NCBI RefSeq assembly: GCF_910592395.1
Contig: NC_088313.1
Location: forward strand, 14,338,437 to 14,402,436
From: Lineus longissimus
Lineage: Eukaryota > Nemertea > Pilidiophora > Heteronemertea > Lineidae
Direction: 5' to 3'
DNA: 64,000 bases
Shown one piece after another: positions 23,901 through 34,744 of this stretch; the first letter of the stretch is position 1; each line of letters opens with the position of its first letter. The notes below the pieces were generated by a model. The model was given only the letters and a program-made list of their open reading frames with translations. It was not told the DNA's origin and did no database searches. Both the position numbers and the translations under genes were made by a program.

Positions 23901-26900
23901 TGCACGCCTGTCATAATCAGCAGTGATGAGCTTAGCGCGATATGGAACATTCTTCAGAAACTCAAGCGAGGGAAGTCTGCTCATTAGCATATCTCGCGCA
24001 CTGCTCCTTCTTGTGAAACATCGTAGTGAAATCGTAATGGAAAACGTCTGGCTTTGCGCCAGACGTTGAGACTAATAAGTGAAGAACTAATAGGTAAAGA
24101 ACTTCTACTTGCACGAGACTGCTCTGATAAAATTATCATTGCAGAGACTACGATGACGTACACATATATTTTTTACAATCAAAAATGCCCTCAAAAGACG
24201 ACATGGAATGATTATTTTATTGATATTTCCTACTATATACCTTCCAATTATCACTTTATACAAATAGATCGGCCTTAGGTCGCATGCTTTTCTTTCCTGG
24301 TGACACTATAAAGCAAAATAGTTGCAACCCCGTAAATGCGCTATAAGTCCAATAATAAGTGACGGTGACCCGTTATAAATGTTTCGCCAGCTTCGCTTTT
24401 TTGCCGCTACGCGGCGCGTTGGGCCCTAGCGTCTAGATACGATACTAAGTTAACTGTTGGCCAGTTTGCCAAATTGGACAGTTGCCAGCAAAGCGAAGTA
24501 AAAGACAACCTGTTCAATAGCTATATGAGATATTGAAAGTGTAGGGTGTTTGCGCTTGTAGTATAGTGTAGACATACACCGAAAGAAAATAACCAGGGTC
24601 CCCCCTCCGCAACCGGGGGCTTTAAGAACCAGTTGGCGTGCATTGATTACATTGGACAGTTCATTAACTTGACCGCCCCCAGTATGATATGCATTGATCA
24701 GGCCAAGGTCCCTTCACACTGATTGGCGTAAACTTTTCGCTGCCTGTGGCGAGGTTGTGGTAAGTTGATGAACAGTGGTTGGCATTGCGAATCAACTGAT
24801 CACTTGTGACCTAACTTCTAATTAGCGGTTAGACCTGTGGTGTGATTTTGATAGGTCTATTGACGATCTCCAATAAAATAAATCGCACTAAAATAAAACC
24901 CGTATCGGCCTATCTTGAACCCTTACAGATATTGATGCAAAGGCGAATGGTACAACCATTAGACAAACTGGTATCGCCAACCCATTGTCCATCTTCGATT
25001 CACTCAAACAATTTTGAATGGCATAAACGACAATGCGCATAATATCGTGGCGTGCATATTCAAAAACGGTATGACTAGAACGGTGAGTCGATAGAGTACT
25101 ATAGAACAGAAAAATTTCTTTTACTTCGGTTCAAACTTGTACGATCATGCATCGCCTCAATAGACATACCTCGATGTGACTTATTGTGCAGAGTCTGACC
25201 TTTTGATTGCTGTTTTATAGGAATGCAAATTCAAATCCTCAGACAACACTCCTCTAAGTTTTGTTATAGTCGTGTGATAAACATTAATTCTCATCTTTTC
25301 ATTCTCTTGACACATTTGACATCACACATACAAAGCATGGTATTCATATATAGCCTATATATGCCGACATTAAATTATCTTCATGTAGCAATTTGAATAA
25401 ATCATCACCGCGTTCATATTCAGAAACCATAAACTTTAATACAAGTCGCGTATTTCAAAGAGTTTAATCACAACACGTATTCATCGTTTATGGTTCGACA
25501 TTATTTCCTTTCTCCGCGGGAAATAATACAGTCTTTCCTCCTCGACTTGATATATCGGCCATAGGAATGACCTCTTGCTCGATCCCGAGGAAAACAAACC
25601 ATTCTACTGGATGTTTCAAATGAACGAAATAATAAAGATTTAAGAACGATCTTTATGGATGTGTTTATCAAAACAGGAGTAAACGTCCAAGGATGGAAAA
25701 ATACCAAGGTACTGTTTCGAATGATTTTGAAATCAAATCATCATGACATCAATTTTGTCTCTACCTGTTGCTACGGATGAAGAGGCAACGTCTGCTTAAT
25801 AGCCATTTGTCTGGGTGTGGTAAAAAACAAGAGATTTTCGCTGCAGAATATTTTCGAGTTTGGCAGAGTAACTATATAGCCTGGTCTACACTAGCAAACA
25901 TTCCCCAACAATCGTTGGCCAACATGAGCCAACATCATGTTGGCGAATGTTTGGGGACCCGTCCACACTATCAAACACAGGCAAACATTGCCAAACAAAG
26001 GGATTCACGTCCGACGTCGTAACTGTGGGTGCGGTGCGTCATGCATGCAGGATCGGCCAATGCGCGGCCCACATGGAATGCGACAAAACTATACCGGAAC
26101 CAGAATTGTCATGGGTCTGCACAAATTTTTTCAGATTCGATGGACATGATGGATATATGCATTTTGTTTACACTTTACATACAGTGTATACGTAACCATT
26201 ACACTCACTACGTTGTGTGAGTGAATATGTAAAGAGCAATCTCTAGTGAACTCACACAACTGTTTGACATGGGGGAGCCCCCCAAACCCCCGTCCTTCTG
26301 ACATATATAGCCAGTACATTGGGGGATGAGTCCCCCAAACCCCCTCCCCCGTTCTCTGAAAGTGACAGGTTTTAGTCAGTTCATTGGGGGGAAGCCCCCC
26401 CCAACCCCCCCCCATTGGACTCTAAAAATAGAATTCCTTGGAGACGCTGAACAATAAGGCCCCATAAAGAAATAGTCCCCGCCCCGGTAGCTGTCTCATA
26501 TCTGCTGGAAGAAGCAGCTCTTTGTGGTAAATAATAATTGAATGCATGTCATGACACCCAGGAGCTTTTTCTCATTTCTGAAACAGTTGCATGGTTGGAA
26601 TGAATTTCCAAATCAGTCCGTCAAATCTCTATGCAATGAAAATTGAAATGTCACAACTGTCTCCACCGACGTTGTCCTGTATGTCCTAGCAGACGATTTT
26701 TAAATAAATGATGTGATTGATATACTTGTAGATTGGAATGAATTATTTCTTCAATGATATGAAAATTGAAAACCCTCTGACATGCCCGAGTACAAAAATG
26801 CAGAGGCAAGACACACCATGCATGTCATGACACCCAGGAGCTTTTTCTCATTTTCTGAAACAGTTGCATGGTTGGAATGAATTTCCAAATCAGTCCGTCA

Positions 26901-29900
26901 AATCTCTATCCAAATGGAACATTATGACCACTCTATATTTGTGCAGTAGTGTTAAAACTGACTTTTTTGAAGTAAAGTACGTAAATCGAGAAGAAGAGGA
27001 CGTTTACTTCGTCTGCAATGAAATGTCACAACTGTCTCCGCCGACGTTGTTGTCCTGTATGTTCTAGCAGACGATTTTTAGATACATGATGTCCCTCACC
27101 CGCACTTCAGGACAGTGGCGCCGGTGTGAATAAATCTACTTGCGTGAATGGTCAATGGCTCATGACGTCATGAAATAATTGCGTCACGAGGAAGGAAACA
27201 ATGGGAATCATGGTAACTTGCATGGTAACTGTGGTTGCGGTGCGTCGTGAAAGCAGGATCGGCAAGCGCGGCCCGTATGGAATGCAACAAACCGTACCGG
27301 AACCAGAATTGTCATGGGTCTGCACAAATTTTTTCAGATTCGATGGACATGATGGATATATGAATTTTGTTTACACTTTATATACATACGTAACCATTAC
27401 ACTCACTACGTTGTGTGAGTTAAAACCACGCGCCTCTCCTCGAGATTTCGTGATATTTGAGTAGTCGATCGCTCCAGTCAACGTAAACGTATAGACCCGG
27501 CGAAAGGCCTGGCCCGTCCCACTACTACGAATGGGCTACGTAGGCTACAGCGGGTTATTTACGTATTGAACCTAGCTACAATCCAACCTAGCATCAGCTA
27601 GGAATTGGCAAAGGTGCACAATGACTTGGGACGAGGCTGATACTTACGTATTGATGGCCATTATGTGGAGGAAGTGCGGAGCAAGGAGCCTGAAGACGGG
27701 ATGCGACGGGGAGAGGTTTCTGTGGGCGCACACCGCTATGCCTTCAGCCTTCAGATGGGTCAACGCTGTTAAAGAGAAAGAGGCCGTTCGTTCAAAGTAT
27801 GACATTTGAAATTTGAAGAACACGTACAGGATAGTATTTCTGGTTGAACCGGCGTGGCTTACAGGATAATAGAACTCCTGGCTCTTTACAGTCCTTCGAC
27901 TAAAATGAGACTTAAAACCGAGGTTCCTTGTATCTGGTGTCTATGCTTGGGCAACAAAAGACCCACCAAGTAAGCAACATGAGTAGCTTGCGTGGAGTCT
28001 ACCTCTGATCAAAGACGGAGTCACTAGGCCAATAAACCCAATTGGCGCCTAACCGAAGTGGCACGCAAAAAACTCATCTCGCCTTGGAGCAGGAATACTC
28101 ACTAGAGAATAACACCAGCAAATGCAAATTGAACGCTAAAGAAGAAGAACTGCGAGTCCTTACCCAGATGAGTCAATGACTGGTGATGCCCCGCGTCCGC
28201 CACGTTGTACCACATCTTTGCAAGCAGCCACAGGTTTTTGTCGTCGCTTGGCAAGAAAACCTTGAATATAAACAATGCGAATTTATAAGATACCGGTAAA
28301 AGATATACATGTATGTTGTATAAGTCGGAAACCTTTCTTAAACTGAGTACCAGAACTGTTATTTCAGAAAACGTACAATATAATTTTTTCGCCCGGGAAA
28401 AGATTTAGTCACTGTTTGAAGTCGCACAACGTTTATCTACCCTTGCCAATTCAGGCCTATTGATCACCCTGAAAGCTGTTTCGTGGAGGTCGATGTTATC
28501 ACGTGACCGGAAGTTTATAGGTCCTGAAAACGCGTCGATTTTTCGGCATTGCGAGAAGTACAATATCATCATCATCATTTTGGAAGTTGATTGTTTGCAA
28601 ACGTAAACCAACATCGGTTTCTCAGACTGTTTACTTACGGGGTTTGTGGCCGCCTTCCGTTGGAAGAGTTGTATTGCGATGGGCATGATATCACCTGCTT
28701 TATTCACGAAGAACAGGGCAAGGGGCTGGCATACCTGAAATGCGTGAGAAGATGTGGGTAGTCCACGCATCAACTCGACATAATATGCACCAAATTTTGA
28801 CTCGAAACCTCAGTAATCATGAAAATTAATATAAACATTTTTATGGGTTGCATTTTTGGGGGGTCACCCTGTACCTTTAAGTGATTGTTTCCCGGGATGC
28901 CCTCCATTATCTTCAGGTCGCAGATATAGATCTTCTTTGCCTTCAATGCATCAGTCAATGTTTTTCCTTGAAGGAATGGTTCGACCATCGTGGCTTTCAC
29001 GCCAAAGCTGGAAAACAACGTTGGCGAAGACTAGAAGTCATGAACCTGCCAGTCGAGTGTCCAGATAACTAGACTCCTCTCGACGCAAGGACCCAACGCG
29101 CTGCGTAGCGGCACAATAGCGAAGCTGGCGAAACATTTATAACGGGTCACCGTGGCCCTATTATGGACTTATAGCATTCAGAGCACTGGGCAGAAATCAC
29201 ATTGCGTCAACACCGGTTGTAAAAAATATATGCCTCCGTCACAGAGTCTCTGCAATGGTCATTTTTATCACAGAAGCCTCGCGCAGCCAGAAGTTCTTCC
29301 CTTATTAGCCTGGCTCATGCCAGACCTTCTTTGTACGAGACGTTTTCCAGCACGATGTATGTGGGCAGAAGCAACACTGCGCAAGATTACCTCGAGCAGG
29401 GAAAACAAGGTTGGCAAAGACTAGAAGTCATGAACCTGCCAGCCGAGGTTGTACAGAAAAATAGTCCCTTTGAAAATTTGTATTCCCTTATTGTGCACTG
29501 GGTGGGGTTTAACAATATAAAAAATCTAAATCATATAGGAATTTAAAATGGTCTATCGGGCTTATAATAGGTTATGCTAATGAGCATACTTCCTCATTGA
29601 GTTTTCCCAGAATGGTGCATATCGCGCGAAGCTACTTAGCCTAATATCATTAGGCCCCGCGTGGTGGCGCTGAGGCGGCCGCTGTAATCAAGAGAATGCT
29701 ACAATGAAATACCTAATACTGAAACGACATGTCTGTTGACTGTGCTTTAAGAGAGACTGGCAGCACAGTCAACAGACACCACTATACCCCCTCACACTCA
29801 GAAACCACAAACACCCACCCCTTCCTGCCACCTTAATACTTCTGGGTTTTTATTTATAGTGAGACAACCAATACGAGACTTCCTGGGCAGTCAATTGCGT

Positions 29901-32900
29901 CATCCTAATCGCAGTGGTTAGGAACGAGGCTTGTCCACTGCGTCCGAAAGAAACCAATAGACAATTTTGTATCAATTCCTTGAATCAAAACACCCGTTTC
30001 GGTTATGTTAAACAAACATCGTGCGAGATTGTACTTTACAACTTCGCAACTACAAAACTTAGACTTACTTTCGAGGTATTTCGGTGCAAAGCTTGATGAC
30101 AACAGTGTTACAGCTCATAACTCGCTGAGCGCCGAACCAAGCATCTTCACTCCAATGTTCCATCCCCTTAAAATTTAAATTTAAAAAGAATATGGCACTA
30201 CTTACTTCAGTAAAAAAACATGTACACTCTTAAAAATGAGGGTTTCTGAGGTTCTGAAAAACTCAGCCAACACAAATATGCATCCCTTAGAAGTTTTTCA
30301 GAGAAATGACAAACCCCTGAGGATTTTTGGGGTTGTGAAAAAACACAAGGGGTTATTCCAATCCCTGAAAAACCTCTACGGGGTGCATATTAATGTTGGT
30401 TGAAAAACGCTGAAAGGTTTTTCAGGAGCTCTAAACCTATATTTTTAAGAGTGCAGAGTCCTTGAAGAGAAGACAGAGCCAACGCAATTCGGGATTTTGA
30501 AACTTGACGCACAGTGACTGGCCGATTCGAAAATAACATAGGGCGTGCGCTAATTTGGCCATCCTCCAAACAGCTATCCTGAAAAACAGCTCCACGCACG
30601 GGCGTTACATTATACTAAAGTACATTACAGAACCGGGGCTTCCGTCTGCGCAGTAGACCAATTTGAATTATGGCTGGAAATTCGAGGGAGCGAGCTGACG
30701 TAAATGTCAACTCATTTCGTAAGCCTCGGTGGACTTATAGCCCCGGCCGACACTATAAAATCTTACCAGGGGTCTATCAATCGTTTCCAACTTTCCGTAA
30801 AGCTTTTTGATGTCCTCGATTTTCTCAAAATCTCCGCAGCCATTGATCAGTTTCGTGATGATAAGCGACCCTATCAGGTTCAGCGTGAGCTTGCCGAAGT
30901 CGTACTGATAATAAGAAAGAAAACAATGTGTTTGTCTCCATACAGTTTAAAAAGAAACCTTACCACTCCGACTCCGATCTTGTCCACTATCTTTTGAAAC
31001 TAAAACCCCCAAAATATTTCGCTCCGGTTCCCACTATCACGGACGCTATCGCCCGTCAAAGTTTTGACCCTTTTTTGAAGGCGCACGGCCCCAACACCGA
31101 CATATCCTCCTAGCTAGAATCGTTAATTTTTTAGGAAAAATTATGAAATTTGTACCATGGGAGTTTTTGTCACAGATTCTGAATATTCAGTCAAATTTTT
31201 CCTACCTCCCATAGTTTCCATGAAACTGGGGCTTAATTCTTTTTTCAAGGACATTTTTAGCCCTCCCAAAACCTACGTCCGCAAGCCCAAATTTATAAAT
31301 ATATAGGCAGAACACTGCACTGCATTATCATGAACTACAGCATATTTGGTATCAGAATTAGTTTTTTACGGTCAACCTTTCATTTGGTGACATATTCGAT
31401 GCTATTAGTTGGTCTTTTGAAAAAACTGTTAGGGGTACCGCCTACTCCAAAAACCTCATGCAGACTGCACTATAGGCAGGAGGAGAGGGGCTAATTTGGC
31501 CATCTTCAAGTGACTAGTATATACAGTAAGGGCCCTTGGTCATGGCAGACTTAGCACTAAATATATCCCTCGTACAAGCGCGAATCATTTCGACCTAATG
31601 TGAGATGTGAGAGACCCCTATTGGCGACGTTGTGTAACTTTATCTTGCCTGCCTAGTTGCCGCCTGTCCCTTTAAGAAATAGTAGCGTTTTCGAAAAAGA
31701 TTACTTCATCATCTATTTAAATGATCGTAATCGTAAAATTAAAGGTGTTATCTAGCGGTACATGGTGCGTGGGATGGTGATCTTACCTGGAAATCGTCAG
31801 AGAATATCTCATCTTTCGGGAGGTTTTTTATCTTGAAAGACAAAAAAGAGGTGATATGATACGTAAAAAAGTTTCGATGTCTAGGATAGATATCCCTATT
31901 GTCATGGACGTATAGAGCATCAATAGTTTTTTTTATCTCTTCGGCCAACACCCGGACACCCGTGGTTTTCAATATACCCCGCCTCTCGATATTTGCATAT
32001 GACGTACATGTAGGAGTTGGCCCCCTATCAAAAACCTGTATATCAGGATGTTCCGGCAAAGGCCATGAATGCCCAGAAGAAATAATCAAATGACCTACAT
32101 CCATTGTAAACTTTATATAAATTTTGTATACAGTAAAATCAAATCAAAACCTTTGCACAATTAAATGGCAATCCTATATAGAAATTCATGACTATATTGT
32201 GTTTACCATTTTCTATATAGATTTTTGTCAATCTATTTCTCCATACATTTTTCATAAATTCTATAGACTTTTTTCATAGAATATTTTCCTGTGCACACCA
32301 CCGAGTATTTTACTATACGAGTCCATATAAAATACCTACAGCTAAAAAGATGCTTTCCCTAATTGATAGGTCTGGACCCACTTAAGTCTCGCGAGGCCCA
32401 TACAAAACGAGGGTAGACAATGTTACGTCATTTGCTGGCTGTTAGCTGATTGGTCGGACCCTCTAAGCTCATGAATATTCAATGACATTTTCATCTCAGC
32501 ATGAATGGTTTCCTTCGTCGAATCTAGTATGGTCTTTATACATACTTGATAGAATCTATTGCAAATGGTATAATCTATTCTATGACTATGAATATCACAT
32601 ACCATGTTTTATAAACATGAACATGTTGGAAGTCCCGCCATAGATTTTATGATGGACGATCAAATGTTCTATTACGGCATGCATTCTAAGAAATAAAGGT
32701 TTTTCGGTCAACACAAATATGCATCCCGGGATGGGAGGGTTCTTGGTAGGTTTTCAAGTGGAGATTGCGAAATGCTCTAAAGGCTTTTCACTTCGCTAAA
32801 AAGCCTCTACGGGGTGCATATTTGGGTTTGCCCAAAAACCATGAAAGCTTTTCCAAAGACTGAAAAATCTTTATTTCTAAGAGTCCGAAGGCGCAATGTG

Positions 32901-33440
32901 GGGAATTTTATCATCTATTGTCAATATGAAAAGAATGGATCAACTCACCATAACGGGTTGTCCAGGATGCTGTCTTCCGTACTCATAAATCTTTCTCTTG
33001 GCGGCAAGCTCCGCATGTCGTTGTTCCTTATGCTCGTCATCTTGCGGCAAGACCGTGTCAAGATGCGCGACAAAGAACGCGCAGTCAGCCGCCACCCAGC
33101 GGTGCAAAGGAAAGACGTACTTCATCTTGGTCCTCTCATCCTCGATGTCAATGACGTCAACAAACCAATCCGGATTCACCCCTTTATTATTGCGGGTAAC
33201 CTCAATCTTGACCAGGGGTCCAAGGGAGACTTTGGCTGTGATCTTGAATTCATCCGTGTGGCCGCGTTCAAAGTCGTTCCGGAAGATGTTGTTCAGCTTC
33301 ACTGGCGGGCTACCTATCTTGTTGTCGTAGAGGCGAATGGACACATCGGCGTCCGTTCCCGCGAACTTCTTGTCTCCGGTCTTGACGCGGACGATATAGT
33401 TCGACCGCAATGCGAGGGGCACACCGTCGTTGTCAGCCAT
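14973..33440 (-). CDS. PLAT-domain lipoxygenase, 14 exons, 673 aa
   Basis: Lipoxygenases add O2 to polyunsaturated fatty acids using a non-haem iron. Minus-strand exons are 33440-32949, 31831-31787, 30904-30767, 30578-30484, 29007-28875, 28734-28639, 28260-28164, 27765-27648, 17456-17364, 17079-17019, 16765-16660, 16405-16140, 15634-15468 and 15087-14973. All phases match and the sum is exactly 673 codons, a usual length. Residues about 14-125 are a PLAT/LH2 domain ([20 protein letters not shown]). The catalytic domain shows the HQSLTH iron motif (His359, His364), [28 protein letters not shown] (His551, Asn555) and the C-terminal iron-ligand isoleucine in IPNSISI. The iron ligands are present, so an active enzyme is expected; substrate and regiospecificity are not predicted. 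Exon 4 (30578-30484) is the weakest: it keeps a recognisable [11 protein letters not shown] segment but lacks the usual Trp, and its donor is poor. Intron 8 is about 10.2 kb. Confidence 0.92.
17421..17855. repeat. Tandem duplication including part of lipoxygenase exon 9
   Basis: A unit of about 241 bp starting in exon 9 is repeated at 17661-17855. The copy includes about 30 bases of the exon (ACCACCAGGCTGAAGGAGTG), the splice acceptor and the upstream intron. A third copy is at about 18870-19110. Copies two and three carry small changes from the working exon, for example GGTCACGG against GTTCACGG, and have no downstream exon half or donor. Confidence 0.85.
18020..18110. repeat. C-run and G-run pair
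   Basis: A run of C at about 18038-18056 and a run of G at about 18096-18111 face each other 40 bp apart. They could pair as a hairpin. Similar C-rich CCCCCAAACCCCC segments recur through the intron. Confidence 0.6.
19150..20385. repeat. Tandem unit in lipoxygenase intron 8, copy 1 (about 1.2 kb)
   Basis: The unit begins near ATATGTAAAGAGCAAGCTCT, runs through C-rich segments and an exon-like ORF, and ends after ACTCACTACGTTGTGTGAGT. A second unit starts at 20389 but stops at about 20640. The same unit recurs at 26224-27422, preceded by the 3' end of another unit at 26003-26222. This order suggests a tandem array of three units whose middle one was interrupted by DNA now at about 20640-26000. 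Confidence 0.75.
19788..19990 (+). other. Exon-like ORF in tandem unit, copy 1
   Basis: Between a good acceptor (TTTCTGAAACAG) and a donor-like GTATGTCC lies an open segment reading [19 protein letters not shown], then [18 protein letters not shown] and [15 protein letters not shown]. The second copy at 26864-27064 keeps the frame with a few amino-acid changes. A shortened version with an internal deletion precedes each copy (19510-19620 and 26570-26690). It lies antisense to lipoxygenase. I do not recognise the family; it may be a captured host exon. Confidence 0.35.
20389..20640. repeat. Truncated second tandem unit
   Basis: This repeats the first 250 bp of the 19150 unit (AGAGCAAGCTCTAGTGAACT through CAGCTCTTTGTGGTGAAATA) and then diverges at about 20640. 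Confidence 0.75.
20698..20914. mobile_element. MITE with TTAAAGGG / CCCTTTAA ends
   Basis: The ends are TTAAAGGGGGACTATAGGCA and the inverse of TTAAAGGGACAATATAGGCA, each containing TTAA, which could be the target site. Related copies, whole or partial, are at 21771-21847, 22355-22560, 22900-23055 and 31462-31675. All share GAGAGACCCCTATTGGC and AACTTTATCTTGCCTGCCTA. It is non-coding. Confidence 0.75.
21408..24437 (-). mobile_element. E1 element pieces, minus strand
   Basis: Three blocks match E1 in reverse: 24437-23895 (5' half), 22200-21848 (middle to hairpin) and 21560-21408 (hairpin to 3' end). MITE fragments and a local duplication lie between them; for example, 22700-22880 resembles 23080-23240. 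The blocks overlap in E1 coordinates, so at least two E1 copies or a duplication are involved. A short open stretch at 22574 ([15 protein letters not shown]) has no clear identity. Confidence 0.7.
24438..26000. other. Intronic spacer within lipoxygenase intron 8
   Basis: No exon or well-bounded element is seen until 25880-25990. There, a stretch with AACATTCCCCAACA, GTTGGCCAACATGAGCCAAC and GCGAATGTTTGGGG is internally palindromic and looks like a MITE fragment. Confidence 0.4.
26003..27422. repeat. Tandem unit: 3' part of one copy plus a complete copy
   Basis: 26003-26222 matches 20123-20340; 26224-27422 matches 19150-20345 almost throughout. The complete copy contains the exon-like ORF at about 26864-27064. 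Confidence 0.75.
29087..29848 (+). mobile_element. E1 dispersed element, copy 3
   Basis: It begins CGACGCAAGGACCCAACGCG and ends CCTTAATACTTCTGG, like copy 1, with the hairpin partly deleted at 29732-29782. It lies in lipoxygenase intron 4. A 50-bp stretch of the flanking intron, including a degraded copy of the exon 5 acceptor region, reappears inside it at about 29398-29450. Confidence 0.75.
30225..30453. mobile_element. MITE with CACTCTTAAAAAT ends
   Basis: The ends CACTCTTAAAAATGAGGGTT and AAACCTATATTTTTAAGAGTG are inverted. Internal ACACAAATATGCATCCC and GGGGTGCATATTAATGTTGG also form an inverted pair. A diverged relative is at 32682-32886. It ends only about 30 bp from lipoxygenase exon 4. 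Confidence 0.75.
31462..31675. mobile_element. MITE of the TTAAAGGG family, second whole copy
   Basis: It matches 20698-20914 over its full length: TATAGGCAGGAG at the left and CCTGTCCCTTTAAG at the right. The left terminus has lost the TTAA. It lies in lipoxygenase intron 2. Confidence 0.7.
31955..32055. repeat. Dispersed repeat R4, copy 2
   Basis: It resembles 11140-11240 and 36315-36425 (CCCGTGGTTTTCAATATACC, CTCGATATTTGCATATGACG). It lies in lipoxygenase intron 1. Confidence 0.5.
32682..32886. mobile_element. Diverged CACTCTTAAAAAT-type MITE
   Basis: The ends CATTCTAAGAAATAAAGGTT and CTTTATTTCTAAGAGTC are inverted. Interior blocks (ACACAAATATGCATCCCGGG, CTCTACGGGGTGCATATTTG) match the 30225-30453 copy. 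Confidence 0.65.
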
Positions 33441-33698
33441 GCTTCGATATTTTTAGGATGAAAGGCGTCAGATAACGAATCTTCTTTCGGAACCTTTGAA
33501 AGTGTTTAGGCTGTCTTGCAACTCCAATCCTTCATTGAATAACGAGATAAAACGCAGAATCAAGCAATTTCCTACACCATAGCTTTGCTGAGATAGCAAA
33601 TACAAGCGCGACCCCCTAAAATGAGCACAACAATTTTAAAAAATCTACCATCGCGGTACCAAAGAGCCCAGACCCGAATGCCCCAGTAAAAAAATAAC

Positions 33699-33859
33699 TT
33701 GCCCTGGTTATATATTTAAAACAAATTTGTCACTAACGCTTGCGTAAAGTTAAATTTGCGTTATCTCCTTAGACCATCCTTAGAACTAGTTGAGCTCTTG
33801 GACTTTAACTCTATAACGCCGGCGTTAGTGACAAAAATTGTTTCGAACAACCAGGCCCA
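33699..33859. mobile_element. MITE with GGCCTGGTTGTTC-type ends
   Basis: The left end TTGCCCTGGTTATATATTTA and the right end GTTCGAACAACCAGGCCCAG are imperfect inverted repeats, followed inward by TTTGTCACTAACGC and its inverse. It lies just upstream of the lipoxygenase start. A related element is at 42655-42867. Confidence 0.65.
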
Positions 33860-33869
33860 GAATTGGGTA

Positions 33870-34456
33870 CACGAAATAGGGGTTTCCGCCAAGACGCCTA
33901 TCGGGGGACTCAGAACTCAGGAACACGGGACGCTCGAAACCAGAGTTAAGGGTAGTCCACAGGCACCACCATTTTGGCTTAAACGTGTAATCCTAAAGCA
34001 GTTACAACTCTTTCAGAACGACGGAAAAAGCCAATTTTAAGGGCGGGTGTCTATTCTCTATTTGCCAGAGAACAGCCCAGGTTTTAAATGGGCATTTATT
34101 TTATTTTGAAGGAGTTCTAATTGCATTCGGAATTCAAGTTCTAGTCAAAATGGCGGTACCTATGGTCCTTAAAGGACCATTCGTATTATAAAGGGTTTTG
34201 ATTCTCCGATGTAGACTTGTCCATACTTACCAAAATTCGATAACTGTCTGAGAGAGACTCCCGTTAACAGTATTTCTTATTATGATCCGTATTTAGGACG
34301 ATAGTAAGATTGAGAAAGGGTTTAACGACCTTTGCTCAGACAAAGTCATAAAAAAACTTCTATAAATAAGTGGCTGTTTCAATTACCAATCAATGCATGG
34401 CCCCAATAAAAATGATTGATTTGCCATTTAGAGTCAGAAAAAAATGTCCGGCTTTT
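33870..34456. other. Intergenic spacer
   Basis: No gene is recognised. The stretch CAAAATGGCGGTACCTATGG near 34147 resembles sequence at 14914 and suggests another old repeat. Confidence 0.35.
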
Positions 34457-34742
34457 GATGTGATGACCGCAAAATTCAAGATATCGAACAAAGGTAAGTA
34501 ACCTCGTTCTGCATTCTCTAAACAGACATTTACCAATCAATGTCAGGTTGTTGATGTGATGACCGCAAAATTCAAGATATCGAACAAAGTTAAGTAACCT
34601 CGTTCTGCATTCTCTAAACAGACATTTACCAATCAATGTCAGGTTGTTGATGTGATGACCGCAAAATTCAAGATATCGAACAAAGGTAAGTAACCCCGTT
34701 CTGCAACTCCAAACAGACATGATGCAAACAAATCATCTCTAG
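34457..34742. repeat. 96-bp tandem repeat, three copies
   Basis: GATGTGATGACCGCAAAATT starts at 34457, 34553 and 34649, an exact 96-bp period. Since 96 is a multiple of three, it yields a spurious minus-strand ORF. The third copy is truncated. Confidence 0.9.
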
Positions 34743-34744
34743 GC

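Noticed and set aside
13246-24437. One 11-kb foldback transposon with E1 sequences as terminal inverted repeats
   Set aside because: The left E1 copy is inserted in a 44-bp satellite that continues on both sides of it, and a third copy stands alone at 29 kb, so E1 is a self-contained element.
34379-34720. 113-residue minus-strand ORF with FVRYLEFCGHHI repeats
   Set aside because: It is generated by the 96-bp tandem repeat, whose period is a multiple of three.
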